From Verrucomicrobiaceae bacterium (GTDB lineage: Bacteria > Verrucomicrobiota > Verrucomicrobiia > Verrucomicrobiales > Verrucomicrobiaceae), in the NCBI GenBank assembly GCA_027490195.1, contig JAIXYN010000040.1:1-64000 (forward strand): a DNA stretch of 64,000 bases. The letters run 5' to 3'. How positions within the stretch are numbered: position 1 is the stretch's first letter; the number at the start of each line of letters is the position of its first letter. Shown here piece after piece: positions 23,795-32,555 of this stretch. The notes beneath the pieces are model-generated. The model worked only from the letters and a program-made list of their open reading frames with translations. It had not been told where the DNA came from and did no database searches. Made by a program: the position numbers and the translations under genes.

Positions 23795-25003
23795 TCACTG
23801 GGGCGATGTCAGCCACTCCAGATTGAAACGGGCCAGAGTCAGGCGGCCACCGGCAAAGTGGGCCAGCGCTGAACCGTCCCCGCTGCGGCCGTAGAAGCAG
23901 AGGATGGTGCCGCTCTTGGTGACGGCGATGTCTGAATACATGCTGGCTCCGGGTTCAATGCTTTTGTTTACCGGCCAGGTTTTGCCTTCATCGCGGCTGA
24001 TCTTTACGCTGACATTTTTGCGGTCGCGATTTTTGCCGGGCTCGGCTTTGCCCTTCGCTTTCTCCAGGTTATGCGGATTGGAGAAGAGGATGAGGCTTTG
24101 GCCAGCGTGGTCATAGCGCACGATGCCCCCCATGCAGATGGGTTCGAGAAGAGCATCGTCAAACCTCGGAGTGCTCCAGTTTGTAGCGCCGTCTTTGCTG
24201 ACGGTGACGAGTCGGCGGTGGGCCTTGGATTCGCTGCGCACGTTGAGCATGACGCTGCCGTCGTTGAGTTCGATGGCGGCGGTTTCGTTCGGGTTGATCC
24301 ATTCTTCAGTGCAAGGCACGGCGATGTCGCCTGCCTTCCATGTTTTGCCCTGATCATCGCTGAAGATGGTGGCGGTGACGCTCGGGCGATGGGCATTGCC
24401 ACCGGTGCCGGTGGAGAGCCAGACGGGGACGACGAGGCGGCCGTTCTTGAGCTGGATGCTGTGGTCCGGGCCGGTGGCCAGCACCTTCCAGTCGTAGTCT
24501 TTTTTGAAGGCGGCAAAAGCGGAGGTGATTTCGGTGGGCTTGCTCCAGGTGAGGCCATCGTCTTCGCTTCGCTGGTAAAAGCAGCGCTCGTATTCAAGGC
24601 AGAAGAGCATGTGCACCGTGCCGTCCTTGTCGGCGATGAGCACGGGGTTGTTGTAGGTGACGTCGTTGGGATCGACGTTCTTCATCTTGAGGGCGAAGGG
24701 GTTCTTTGCCTTCGGCCCTTCGACGTTGGCGATGCTCTGCGGTGGGCTCCATGTCTTGCCTTCATCGGTACTGCGGCGGAGCAGGATGCGAATGTCGTCC
24801 CAGTCGCTGACACCGGCGGCACGCTTGCGGGCTTCACACCAGGTGAGCACGGTCCCTTTTGCGGTGACCACGATGCCGGGGATGTGGTAGAGCTGGTAGG
24901 CGGGATCATCGCCGACGATGAAGAGGTCTTGTTTTTCGAAGAAGGGCGAGGCTGCAAACAGCGACGAGACGACAAGCAGGAGTGAGAGGATAGTTGATTT
25001 CAT
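23795..25003 (-). CDS. exported sialidase-like BNR/Asp-box glycosidase
   Basis: About 402 residues from ATG 25003, which begins a signal peptide (MKSTILSLLLVVSSLFAA). The upstream in-frame extension lacks a signal and overlaps the preceding gene. A six-bladed propeller is indicated by five Asp-box motifs: STDEGKTW, SEDDGLTW, FSDDQGKTW, SKDGATNW, SRDEGKTW. The sialidase (F/Y)RIP motif appears as YHIPG (39-43), so the first catalytic arginine is replaced by His; this weakens a strict sialidase call. WCEARKR and WLSTGTGG are typical of exo-alpha-sialidase family annotations. It sits 40 bp after the RraA-like gene, probably in one operon. Confidence 0.85.
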   Translation of the reverse strand: MKSTILSLLLVVSSLFAASPFFEKQDLFIVGDDPAYQLYHIPGIVVTAKGTVLTWCEARKRAAGVSDWDDIRILLRRSTDEGKTWSPPQSIANVEGPKAKNPFALKMKNVDPNDVTYNNPVLIADKDGTVHMLFCLEYERCFYQRSEDDGLTWSKPTEITSAFAAFKKDYDWKVLATGPDHSIQLKNGRLVVPVWLSTGTGGNAHRPSVTATIFSDDQGKTWKAGDIAVPCTEEWINPNETAAIELNDGSVMLNVRSESKAHRRLVTVSKDGATNWSTPRFDDALLEPICMGGIVRYDHAGQSLILFSNPHNLEKAKGKAEPGKNRDRKNVSVKISRDEGKTWPVNKSIEPGASMYSDIAVTKSGTILCFYGRSGDGSALAHFAGGRLTLARFNLEWLTSPQ

Positions 25004-25043
25004 AAAGTTGCGTCTGGGTAAAATGTGAAACAAAGCCCTGGAT

Positions 25044-25844
25044 TCACCATTCTCCTTCGCGTTGGAATTTGGCTTTGGTATTTTCGCCGAACTGAGCACC
25101 GGCGGCGGCGAGATTGGCTAGAACTTCTTCGCTGCTGAGACCGGCGCTGCCACGAGCGGCAGGGATGACCGTCATGCATTCGTTGGAGTCCATGAAGCGG
25201 GAGGCTTCGAGGATTTGTGGCTGAGCCTCGGGCTCGATGACGAGGAAGCCGTGCTTGTCGGCGTGAATGAGATCACCGGGGGTGACTTTGCGGCCAAAGA
25301 CTTCGACTTCGCAGTTCCAGCGCACGGGATGGACGTGTGCATGACCGACGCAGAAACGACGGGCCAGGGCTTTGAATCCGGCGTTGGTCATTTCATCGAC
25401 ATCGCGGATCGCGCCATCGACGATGGTGCCCACGCAGCCGAGAGCGCGGTGCATGTTGCTGTTCACCTCGCCCCAGAAGGAGCCGATAGTGCGGGGTTTG
25501 TCGAGATCCTGCACGCAGACGATCTTGGGACCTGAGATGCTGGCGACGTAGCGGCGGTACTCGTTCCATGCGTTCGCATTGGCTTCGCGATGCGCCTTGT
25601 TGCTTGGCTCCACCACGACAGTGACGGCATAGCCAACCATCGGTCCCATCTGCGGCATGAAGTCGCGGGTTTCTTCGAGATTGAAGCCATCGGCGGCGGG
25701 GTCGCGCTTGGTGATCTGCTCCCAGCCATTGTAGATGGTGGGCGTGTTCCAGCGTTTGAGTTGAAGGAGGTCGGAATGAGGAAGCATGAGATGCGAAGGG
25801 TGGGACATCATGAACGGTGCGACACATGAAATCTCTGTGGTCAT
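25044..25844 (-). CDS. RraA-like protein (4-hydroxy-4-methyl-2-oxoglutarate aldolase family)
   Basis: 266 residues. The family signature is clear: VGTIVDGAIRDVDEM (the DGxxRD catalytic Arg-Asp pair) and VTPGDLIHADKHGFLVI near the C-terminus. Members are often mislabelled demethylmenaquinone methyltransferase; true activities include HMG/oxaloacetate aldolases and RNase E inhibition. Here, next to a sialidase and a sugar-type regulator, a catabolic aldolase or lyase for a keto or hydroxy acid is most plausible. Start 25844 leaves 29 bp to the divergent regulator; ATGs at 25811 and 25808 are alternatives. No strong Shine-Dalgarno separates them. Confidence 0.85.
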   Translation of the reverse strand: MTTEISCVAPFMMSHPSHLMLPHSDLLQLKRWNTPTIYNGWEQITKRDPAADGFNLEETRDFMPQMGPMVGYAVTVVVEPSNKAHREANANAWNEYRRYVASISGPKIVCVQDLDKPRTIGSFWGEVNSNMHRALGCVGTIVDGAIRDVDEMTNAGFKALARRFCVGHAHVHPVRWNCEVEVFGRKVTPGDLIHADKHGFLVIEPEAQPQILEASRFMDSNECMTVIPAARGSAGLSSEEVLANLAAAGAQFGENTKAKFQREGEW

Positions 25845-25873
25845 TTCAGCTTACCACGGCATGATGAAGACTT

Positions 25874-26938
25874 ATGCTTGCTGTACCAACCAGGCCTTCG
25901 CTCATCACTCACAGCGCCGACTTTTTACGCGAGGCCCTGCTGCGCGGTGAGTGGCAGGAGGTGCTGCCGTCGGAGCGCATGCTTTGCATTCGAATGCGCA
26001 TCAGCCGACCCACGCTGCGGGCGGTGCTAGCGCAGTTGGAGCGGGAAGGTGTCATTGGCGCGGTGGTGAACAAACGAAGGCAGATTCTTGCCATGTCACA
26101 AACACGCGGCAAGGCCGTGGTTTCACGTGTGATCGCGCTGCTGACGCCGGTGCCGCAGCAGGCGATGCCACCCTTTGTGCTGTTTTGGGTGGATGCGCTG
26201 CGTGAGCTGCTGGCGGAGGCTGGGTATCAACTCGAAGTGCATGCGAGCCCGCATTGCTTCACCGCCAAACCTGCGGGTGGGCTGAAGAAACTCACACAGC
26301 GTGTACCTGCCGCAGCGTGGGTGATGTTTCGTTCTACGCCGGTGATGCAGAGATGGTTTGTCGATCAGCAACTGCCAGCCGTGATCGCGGGATCGTGCGT
26401 TGATGACATGGAACTCCCTTCCGTGGATCTGGATTATCGGGCGACGTGCCGGCATGCGGCGACGATGTTGATGCAGAAAGGGCACCGTCGCATCGCCCTG
26501 CTGCTGCCAGCCTCAGCGCATGGTGGAGATACTGACAGCGCCCAGGGTTTTCACGAGGCCTTTGCCACAAGTGAGTCCAGAGGCATCGTGGTACAACATC
26601 ATGAAACGGCGGAGCAGGTGATTGAGAGCCTGAATGAGGCGCTGAAACGGAAGCCTGCACCGACGGCATTTCTGGTGGCGCGATCGATTCACACGCTGAC
26701 GGTGGTGACGCATCTACTGCGGCTCGGCCACAAGCTGCCGCGTGATATTGCCATCGTGTCGCGTGATGACGATGCGTTTCTTGATCATGTGGTGCCGAAG
26801 GTGACGCGCTACTCTGCGGATGCGGCAAAGTTTGCGAAGCGGCTTGCCAAGCTGGTGCTGGAGTTGGCGCAGACTGGGCACACGAGTACCAAGCCGGTAC
26901 GTTTGATGCCGAATCTGCGGCGTGGGGAAACGGTGTGA
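25874..26938 (+). CDS. GntR-type winged-helix regulator with LacI-like ligand domain
   Basis: 354 residues. The N-terminal winged helix (about 15-75) has LREALLRGEWQEVLPSERML and RISRPTLRAVLAQLEREGVIG, the GntR recognition pattern. Residues about 85-350 are a periplasmic-binding-protein-like sensor as in LacI/GalR: VIAGSCVDDMELPSVDLDYR, MLMQKGHRRIALLLPASAHG and DIAIVSRDDDAFLDHVVPKV. Divergent by 29 bp from the RraA-sialidase pair, which it very likely controls together with itself in response to a sugar or sugar acid. Confidence 0.88.
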   Translation: MLAVPTRPSLITHSADFLREALLRGEWQEVLPSERMLCIRMRISRPTLRAVLAQLEREGVIGAVVNKRRQILAMSQTRGKAVVSRVIALLTPVPQQAMPPFVLFWVDALRELLAEAGYQLEVHASPHCFTAKPAGGLKKLTQRVPAAAWVMFRSTPVMQRWFVDQQLPAVIAGSCVDDMELPSVDLDYRATCRHAATMLMQKGHRRIALLLPASAHGGDTDSAQGFHEAFATSESRGIVVQHHETAEQVIESLNEALKRKPAPTAFLVARSIHTLTVVTHLLRLGHKLPRDIAIVSRDDDAFLDHVVPKVTRYSADAAKFAKRLAKLVLELAQTGHTSTKPVRLMPNLRRGETV

Positions 26939-26991
26939 AGCATGCGGCGTAGGGGCGAGGACGAGCATGCGGCGAAGGGTGTTTGCCGCCC

Positions 26992-27048
26992 CCCTCTCCC
27001 CCAAAGAGAAACATTCGTTGTCGTAATGTGTCAGGGGCGGGGAGAGGG
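26992..27048. terminator. 10-bp inverted repeat between convergent genes
   Basis: CCCTCTCCCC (26992-27001) and GGGGAGAGGG (27039-27048) are perfectly complementary with a 37-base loop, lying between the regulator and holB ends. Possible bidirectional terminator or dispersed repeat. Confidence 0.3.
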
Positions 27049-27101
27049 AGACCCGCATTTCCTGCGTCGGACTTATCGGATACGAATTTATCTAAAATGC
27101 A

Positions 27102-28097
27102 TTACGCGCCGAAGGCTTCGATGAAGCAGACTTCGAGGGCGAGTCCTTCGTTGACGTTGGTGTGCAGATGGCTTTCGAGCTGGCGCAGGACGCGGATGCG
27201 TTTGGCGACGTCACCGGGCTGCCATTTGGCGGCGAGGGCAGCGGTGGCTTCTTGAAATTTGGGCAGGTCGAGGTGCTCCGCTCCGGCCTGCTGGCGGGCG
27301 ACATCGCCCATCCATGAGAGGAGGAGTTCCATGAGGGAGGTGCGCTGCTGGAGGTAGTCGGCTTCGATCTGGGCTTCGACTTGTTCTTCGCGCTGCTTGA
27401 GCCAGGCGCCGTCAGTGGTCTTGGCGTAATGGTCCTGCTCGCGTTCGAAGTCGGCTTCCTGCTCCTTTTTAATGGCCTCGTGAAGCGCTTCGAGAATTTC
27501 TTCGAAGTCTTTTTTTAATGAGAGCGCGGCCGAAATGCTGCCGCCGTCTTTTTTGGACATCTGCTTGAGCACGTAGAGCAGCTTGCCCTCGTGCTCGGTG
27601 AAGATGCGCGCGCCATCGGGAGGCATCAGCGCGACTTCGAGTACGCGAGACTGGATGGTGGGCAGAAGCTGCTGAGGCTGGGTGCTGAGGAGCAGCAGCA
27701 GCGTGTTCGGCGGCGGTTCTTCGAGTGTTTTGAGGAAAGCGTTTTGCGCCTGGGGATTCATGCGCTCGGCATCGACGATGACCGCGAGCTTCCAACCGTT
27801 GGGAGCGGCGGTGCGGTGAATCATCTTTTCCAAATAGCGGATGGTGCCGGGGTCGTCGCCGTCGTCGCCGATGGTGATGCGGCGTGATTTGCTCTGCGGG
27901 CGCAAGACGATGGCCCCCTGCCCTTCCCAAGCTTCGAGCGTGCCTATTTTCGTGCCGACCATGAGATCGAGTACCTTGGCGGCGAAGACTTCGTGCTGCG
28001 CCTCTTTGGGACCAGTGATCAGGTAGGCGTGACCGAGGCGGCCGTTGTCACGGGCGCGGGCGAGGAGCTCAAGGGCATGTTCACTCTTAAACGGCAT
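27102..28097 (-). CDS. holB: DNA polymerase III delta-prime-like clamp-loader subunit
   Basis: 331 residues. The start MPFKSEHALELLARARDNGRLGHAYLITGPKEAQHEVFA matches the AAA+ clamp-loader fold with a degenerate P-loop, as expected for delta-prime. FLKTLEEPPPNTLLLLLSTQ and LLPTIQSRVLEV (the SRC motif as SRV) are diagnostic. The cysteine zinc module common in other clamp-loader subunits is not seen. The mid-region has a long Glu/Gln-rich helix (about 195-260), unusual for the family. Its start overlaps the end of tmk by 11 bp, the classic tmk-holB arrangement. Confidence 0.85.
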   Translation of the reverse strand: MPFKSEHALELLARARDNGRLGHAYLITGPKEAQHEVFAAKVLDLMVGTKIGTLEAWEGQGAIVLRPQSKSRRITIGDDGDDPGTIRYLEKMIHRTAAPNGWKLAVIVDAERMNPQAQNAFLKTLEEPPPNTLLLLLSTQPQQLLPTIQSRVLEVALMPPDGARIFTEHEGKLLYVLKQMSKKDGGSISAALSLKKDFEEILEALHEAIKKEQEADFEREQDHYAKTTDGAWLKQREEQVEAQIEADYLQQRTSLMELLLSWMGDVARQQAGAEHLDLPKFQEATAALAAKWQPGDVAKRIRVLRQLESHLHTNVNEGLALEVCFIEAFGA

Positions 28098-28722
28098 GGG
28101 ATTGCGCGGTGATGACCTGCCAGATGTTTTCGTGCACGGCTTCAGGCGTGGCCGAAGCGTCGATGATTTTCACGCGTGCCGGGTCTGCCTGAGCGACGTC
28201 GAGATAACCCTGGCGGACTTTTTCGAAGAATGACTGAGGCTGGCTTTCCATGCGGTCTAGCTCACGACCGCTCTGATGGATGCGCTGCCAAGCGGTGGCG
28301 CTGTCCATGTCGAGCACGAGGGTGAGCTGCGGCAAGGTGCCGCCGATGGCGAAATGATTGATGGCGCGCACGCTTTCAAGCGAGAGGCCGCGGGCGATGC
28401 CCTGATAGACGGTGGTGGAATCGAGGAAGCGATCGAGAATGACGAAGGTGCCGGATTCAAGCAAAGGCCTGATTTTTTCGCGGACGAGTTGGGCACGGCT
28501 TGCGGCGAAGAGGAGCAGCTCGGTCTCAGGGGTCATGGCCGCACCTGCTTTGGAGTGCTGAAGGAGATGACGGATGCTTTCGCCAAGCTCGGTGCCGCCG
28601 GGCTCACGCAGGACTACGACACTGCGCCCCGCGGCTTCGAGCCGCGCACGAAGCAGAGCGATCTGCGTGGATTTGCCGCAGCCTTCAGAGCCTTCGAAAG
28701 AGAGAAGGAAACCTGCGCTCAT
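28087..28722 (-). CDS. tmk: thymidylate kinase
   Basis: Phosphorylates dTMP to dTDP. 211 residues from ATG 28722. The P-loop LSFEGSEGCGKST is at about 7-19; the DR(F/Y) motif is ILDRFLDST, followed by SLESVRAINHFAIGG and TLVLDMDSATAWQRI. The start is chosen because GGGAG stands 7 bases upstream within the end of guaA and the ATG follows the guaA stop by four bases; the in-frame start at 28740 would overlap guaA. Third gene of the guaB-guaA-tmk-holB run. Confidence 0.93.
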   Translation of the reverse strand: MSAGFLLSFEGSEGCGKSTQIALLRARLEAAGRSVVVLREPGGTELGESIRHLLQHSKAGAAMTPETELLLFAASRAQLVREKIRPLLESGTFVILDRFLDSTTVYQGIARGLSLESVRAINHFAIGGTLPQLTLVLDMDSATAWQRIHQSGRELDRMESQPQSFFEKVRQGYLDVAQADPARVKIIDASATPEAVHENIWQVITAQSHAV

Positions 28723-28726
28723 GACA

Positions 28727-30247
28727 TCACTCCCACTCAATGCTAGCGGGCGGCTTGGTGCTGATGTCGTAGAGCACGCGGTTCACCCCTTTGACGCTGT
28801 TGAGGATCTTGTTGGAGGCATTGCGCAGCACGGAGTAGGGCAGCTCGACCCAGTCGGCGGTCATTGCGTCTTCGCTGATGACGGCACGCAAGGAGATGGC
28901 CTGCTCATAGCTGCGCTCGTCACCTTTGACGCCGACGGTTTTGACGGGAAGCAGCGCGGCGTAGGCCTGCCAGGTGCGCTCATACCAGCCACTGCGGCGA
29001 AGCTCAGCAATGAAGATGGAATCTGCATGCTGGGTGGTGGCCACGCGCTCGGGGGTGATCTCACCGGGGATACGAACGGCAAGTCCTGGGCCAGGGAATG
29101 GATGACGCCACAGGGCCTGATGCGGGATGCCGAGGCTGGCACCGAGGGCGCGGACTTCGTCTTTGAAGAGTTCGGCGAGCGGTTCGAGCACTTTGCCCTG
29201 CGCCTTGAGTTCCATGATCTTATCGACGCGGTTGTGATGCGTCTTGATCTTGCTGGCGATGGAGCCGCTGGTGGCGCTTTCGATGACGTCAGGGTAGAGC
29301 GTGCCTTGCGCGAGAAGCTCGACGTTGTCGGCGACCTTCCAGAATTCTTCGACAAAGAGCGTGCCGATGATGCGGCGCTTTTGCTCAGGATCGGTGACGC
29401 CTTTGAGCGCACCGAGGAAGATGGCGCTGGCGTCGATCTGCTCGATGGGGACACCGACTTCTTCAAAGAGCTGCTTCACTTCCGCGCCTTCATTGAGACG
29501 CATCATGCCGGTGTCGATGAAGATGCAGCGGACTTTGACTCCAGCCTTGGCAAGCAGGACGGCGAGCACGGTGCTGTCCACGCCACCGGAGACGCCGCAG
29601 ATCACTTCGCGGTTGCCGACTTCGGCTTTGATGCGCTCCAGCATCTGGGCTTTGAATTCCTGGATGTCGAACTTGGCGAGAACCGCGCCGCTACGCGTGA
29701 GGAAGTTCTTGAGGATGGCGGTGCCTTCGTGCGAATGCGTGACCTCCGGGTGAAACTGGATGCCCCAGCAGCGGTCCGACCACTTCAGAGCCACAGGAAC
29801 GGCGTCTTCATTGGTGGCGATGATCTGGGCTGTGCTGGCGAGGTTTGCACAGGTGTCGCTGTGACTCATCCAGACCTGGGACTCGTGGGAGATGCCGTTG
29901 AAGAGGTCTGTGTGGTCGGTGACAACAAGCTTGGCGGGGCCGTATTCACGGGTGACGCCGGGCTTGACGGTGCCGCCGTGCTTGATGTTGAGCAACTGCA
30001 TGCCGTAGCACACGCCGAGCACGGGAACGCCGAAAGACATGAGCTTGTCGTAATCGACATCCGGCGCATCAGCGTCAGAAGTGCTGCGCGGACCGCCGGA
30101 AAGGATGATGGCGCCGGGACTCTTGAGATTGGCGAGTTCAGCCGGGGGATACAGGTGCGAGACAAAGCCCAGCTCCCGAACGCGGCGAACGATGAGCTGA
30201 GAATACTGGGAGCCGTAATCGAGAACGGCGACTTCTTGGGCGGTCAT
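28727..30247 (-). CDS. guaA: GMP synthase (glutamine-hydrolysing)
   Basis: Converts XMP to GMP using ATP and glutamine-derived ammonia. 506 residues with normal domain order: class I glutamine amidotransferase (1-190) with C80 in LGVCYGMQLL and the His-Glu pair in WGIQFHPEVTHS; ATP pyrophosphatase with VCGVSGGVDST; C-terminal dimerisation domain ending SIEWE. It follows guaB by 49 bp on the same strand, so the two steps from IMP to GMP are cotranscribed. Confidence 0.97.
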   Translation of the reverse strand: MTAQEVAVLDYGSQYSQLIVRRVRELGFVSHLYPPAELANLKSPGAIILSGGPRSTSDADAPDVDYDKLMSFGVPVLGVCYGMQLLNIKHGGTVKPGVTREYGPAKLVVTDHTDLFNGISHESQVWMSHSDTCANLASTAQIIATNEDAVPVALKWSDRCWGIQFHPEVTHSHEGTAILKNFLTRSGAVLAKFDIQEFKAQMLERIKAEVGNREVICGVSGGVDSTVLAVLLAKAGVKVRCIFIDTGMMRLNEGAEVKQLFEEVGVPIEQIDASAIFLGALKGVTDPEQKRRIIGTLFVEEFWKVADNVELLAQGTLYPDVIESATSGSIASKIKTHHNRVDKIMELKAQGKVLEPLAELFKDEVRALGASLGIPHQALWRHPFPGPGLAVRIPGEITPERVATTQHADSIFIAELRRSGWYERTWQAYAALLPVKTVGVKGDERSYEQAISLRAVISEDAMTADWVELPYSVLRNASNKILNSVKGVNRVLYDISTKPPASIEWE

Positions 30248-30296
30248 GAGAAAGGGGACGAAAATGCGGAATGACGAAAGACGAATGCCGGAGAAA

Positions 30297-31754
30297 TCAA
30301 TGCGGCTCGTAGTTCACCGGTTCTTCAGTGATAACGACGTCGTGAGGGTGGCTTTCCTTGAGGCCACCGGCGGTGATGCGAACGAAGCGGGCTTTAGAGC
30401 GCAGTTCGTCGAGGGTGTTGGCACCGACGTAGCCCATGCCTGAGCGGAGACCGCCGATGAGCTGGAAGACGACGTCTGCGAGGGGGCCTTTGTAGGGCAC
30501 GCGGGCTTCCACGCCTTCGGGGACGAGCTTGCCGGAGGAGTTCTGGCCGTAGCGGTCCCCTGCCCCTTTGCGCATGGCTTTGAGGCTGCCCATGCCGCGG
30601 TATTCCTTGAAGGTGCGGCCCTGCCATTTGACCATGTTGCCGGGGCTTTCAGCCGTACCAGCAAGCAAGGAGCCTAGCATGACGAAGTCGGCACCTGCGG
30701 CGAGGGCTTTGACGATGTCTCCGGAGTAACGAATGCCGCCATCTGCGATGACGGTGACGCCTGCGGCACGGCAGACTTCAGCCACTTCCTGGACGGCGGT
30801 GAACTGCGGCATGCCTACACCGGAAATAATGCGCGTGGTGCAGATGGAGCCGGGACCGACGCCGACTTTGACAGCGGAAGCGCCGGCTTTGACGAGATCG
30901 CGTGCGCCTTCGGCGGTGACGACGTTGCCAGCGACGATGGGCATGCTGGAACCGAGGGCCTCACGCAGGCGGGCGATGACCTGCATGACGCGGCTGGTAT
31001 GGCCGGTGGCGGCGTCAATGAAGACGGCATCAGCACCAGCAGCCTGCATGGCGAGACCACGCTCCACACAGTCCTCACCCACGCCGACGGCGGCACCTAC
31101 GCGGAGCTGGCCGTTGGCGTCTTTGGCGGCATTGGTAAACATCTGGCGCTTCACAATGTCCTGCTTGGTGATGAGGCCGGCGAGCTGGCCGTTGGAGTCA
31201 ACCAGCGGGAGCTTTTCAATGCGGTGCGTGTAGAGGATTTTCAGCGCATCCTCAAAGCTGGTCTGTGGCGTGCCGACAGAGAGCTTTTCACGCGGTGTCA
31301 TGATGGCGGAGACGGGGGTGCTTTCGTCTTCGATGTACCACATGTCACGGCTGGTGACCATGCCGGCCAGTTTGCCCTGCGCATCCACCACTGGGAAGCC
31401 GCTGACGCCTTTTTCATGCATCAAACGCTGCACTTCGCCCAAGCGTGTCTCAGGGGAGACCGTGTGCGGCTGCTGGATGACGGTGTTTTCGGAGCGCTTC
31501 ACCCGCGCCACATGCTCAGCCTGCTGGTCGATGGGGCAATTCCGGTGAATGACCCCGAGGCCGCCCTCACGAGCCAGGGCAATGGCGAGTTCGGATTCCG
31601 TGACGGTGTCCATGGCCGACGAGAGAATCGGCACATTGAGGCCGATGGCGGCCAATTTAGTGGAAACATTGACATCTCCAGGCAAAACCTGGCTCAATCC
31701 GGGAAGGACAAGGACGTCGTCGAAACTTAAAGCAAGAGATGGTAGATCACCCAT
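30297..31754 (-). CDS. guaB: IMP dehydrogenase
   Basis: Oxidises IMP to XMP with NAD+, the committed step of GMP synthesis. 485 residues: a TIM barrel interrupted by two CBS domains (about 95-205; [20 protein letters not shown] and [20 protein letters not shown]). The catalytic Cys305 lies in [36 protein letters not shown] and the [11 protein letters not shown] flap follow. It starts 57 bp after the end of cassette protein D on the same strand, with no obvious terminator or strong promoter in that gap. Confidence 0.97.
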   Translation of the reverse strand: MGDLPSLALSFDDVLVLPGLSQVLPGDVNVSTKLAAIGLNVPILSSAMDTVTESELAIALAREGGLGVIHRNCPIDQQAEHVARVKRSENTVIQQPHTVSPETRLGEVQRLMHEKGVSGFPVVDAQGKLAGMVTSRDMWYIEDESTPVSAIMTPREKLSVGTPQTSFEDALKILYTHRIEKLPLVDSNGQLAGLITKQDIVKRQMFTNAAKDANGQLRVGAAVGVGEDCVERGLAMQAAGADAVFIDAATGHTSRVMQVIARLREALGSSMPIVAGNVVTAEGARDLVKAGASAVKVGVGPGSICTTRIISGVGMPQFTAVQEVAEVCRAAGVTVIADGGIRYSGDIVKALAAGADFVMLGSLLAGTAESPGNMVKWQGRTFKEYRGMGSLKAMRKGAGDRYGQNSSGKLVPEGVEARVPYKGPLADVVFQLIGGLRSGMGYVGANTLDELRSKARFVRITAGGLKESHPHDVVITEEPVNYEPH

Positions 31755-31811
31755 ACGCCATTCAAGCGACGATCAGGCGGCTGTCATGTAGAAAATTACG
31801 CGCTTCCAAAA

Positions 31812-32534
31812 TCACACACCAGGCTTGTAACTGCGAGCTTTGCTGGTGAAAGGATCGATCTGAATAGTGTAGAAGTTTTTAGGGAGATTGCCTGCACCGA
31901 CAACCCCACCCTGATCGGTCACAATCGTAAAATAACTCTGATTAAGCGCCTGATAACCCAGCTGTGCGAACGGAACACCTGCCGATACCGGTAACACTTT
32001 GCGACAGGAGCCATCGGTCATAAAACGAAGAGCCATGAAAGTGGCATCCTTCACACCCGAGTACCCATTGGGTTTTCCTTCAGCAGTGTCTTTTGGGCCG
32101 TCACCTTGAAGCAAGGGTGACAAAGCCTGATCTGCCACCAGCATTGTTCCAGAGGGAAGCTTTATCAAATTACCTTGAGGAACCAGCCTCTCCGAGGTTG
32201 TAGCCGCCGCTCCAGTGCCCTGAACAGCTTGGTCGACTCTGAAAAGCATGCATGCGCGATAACTCGGATTACCGCCAAACTCATCACCGTATTTGAAGAA
32301 ACGTATTTCAATAGGTTTGTTGCTGGACGATGCCAACTGCTGCGCCTCAGATATCATGCCCATCATGGTATCGCCGGCAGACGACAAGCGATAGGCGTTG
32401 AGGACGCCGTTGAGAGACGGAGCCGCCATCACTAATAGCATCGAAACCATCGCGAGAACAATCAGCATTTCGATAAGGCTGAATGCCAAGGAGCACTTCC
32501 TTCGAGGCAGGGGCTTGGGATCAAGAAATAACAT
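31812..32534 (-). CDS. Verru_Chthon cassette protein D (prepilin-like)
   Basis: 240 residues. A short leader with basic residues (PLPRRKCSLA) precedes FSLIEMLIVLAMVSMLLVM, the type IV prepilin/pseudopilin N-terminal helix. Processing would fall between A and F, so position -1 is Ala rather than the usual Gly; Glu+5 is present. The C-terminal part is beta-prone with a conserved-looking LRFMTDGSCRKV and a KARSYKPGV end. I recognise the set as the TIGRFAM-named four-gene cassette from Verrucomicrobium and Chthoniobacter. Last gene of the A-B-C-D run, 21 bp after C. Confidence 0.8.
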   Translation of the reverse strand: MLFLDPKPLPRRKCSLAFSLIEMLIVLAMVSMLLVMAAPSLNGVLNAYRLSSAGDTMMGMISEAQQLASSSNKPIEIRFFKYGDEFGGNPSYRACMLFRVDQAVQGTGAAATTSERLVPQGNLIKLPSGTMLVADQALSPLLQGDGPKDTAEGKPNGYSGVKDATFMALRFMTDGSCRKVLPVSAGVPFAQLGYQALNQSYFTIVTDQGGVVGAGNLPKNFYTIQIDPFTSKARSYKPGV

Positions 32535-32555
32535 GGTGTGAATAAGGCAAAAGTT

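Noticed and set aside
28087-28740. tmk start at 28740
   Set aside because: It overlaps the end of guaA and lacks a ribosome site, whereas ATG 28722 has GGGAG at good spacing.
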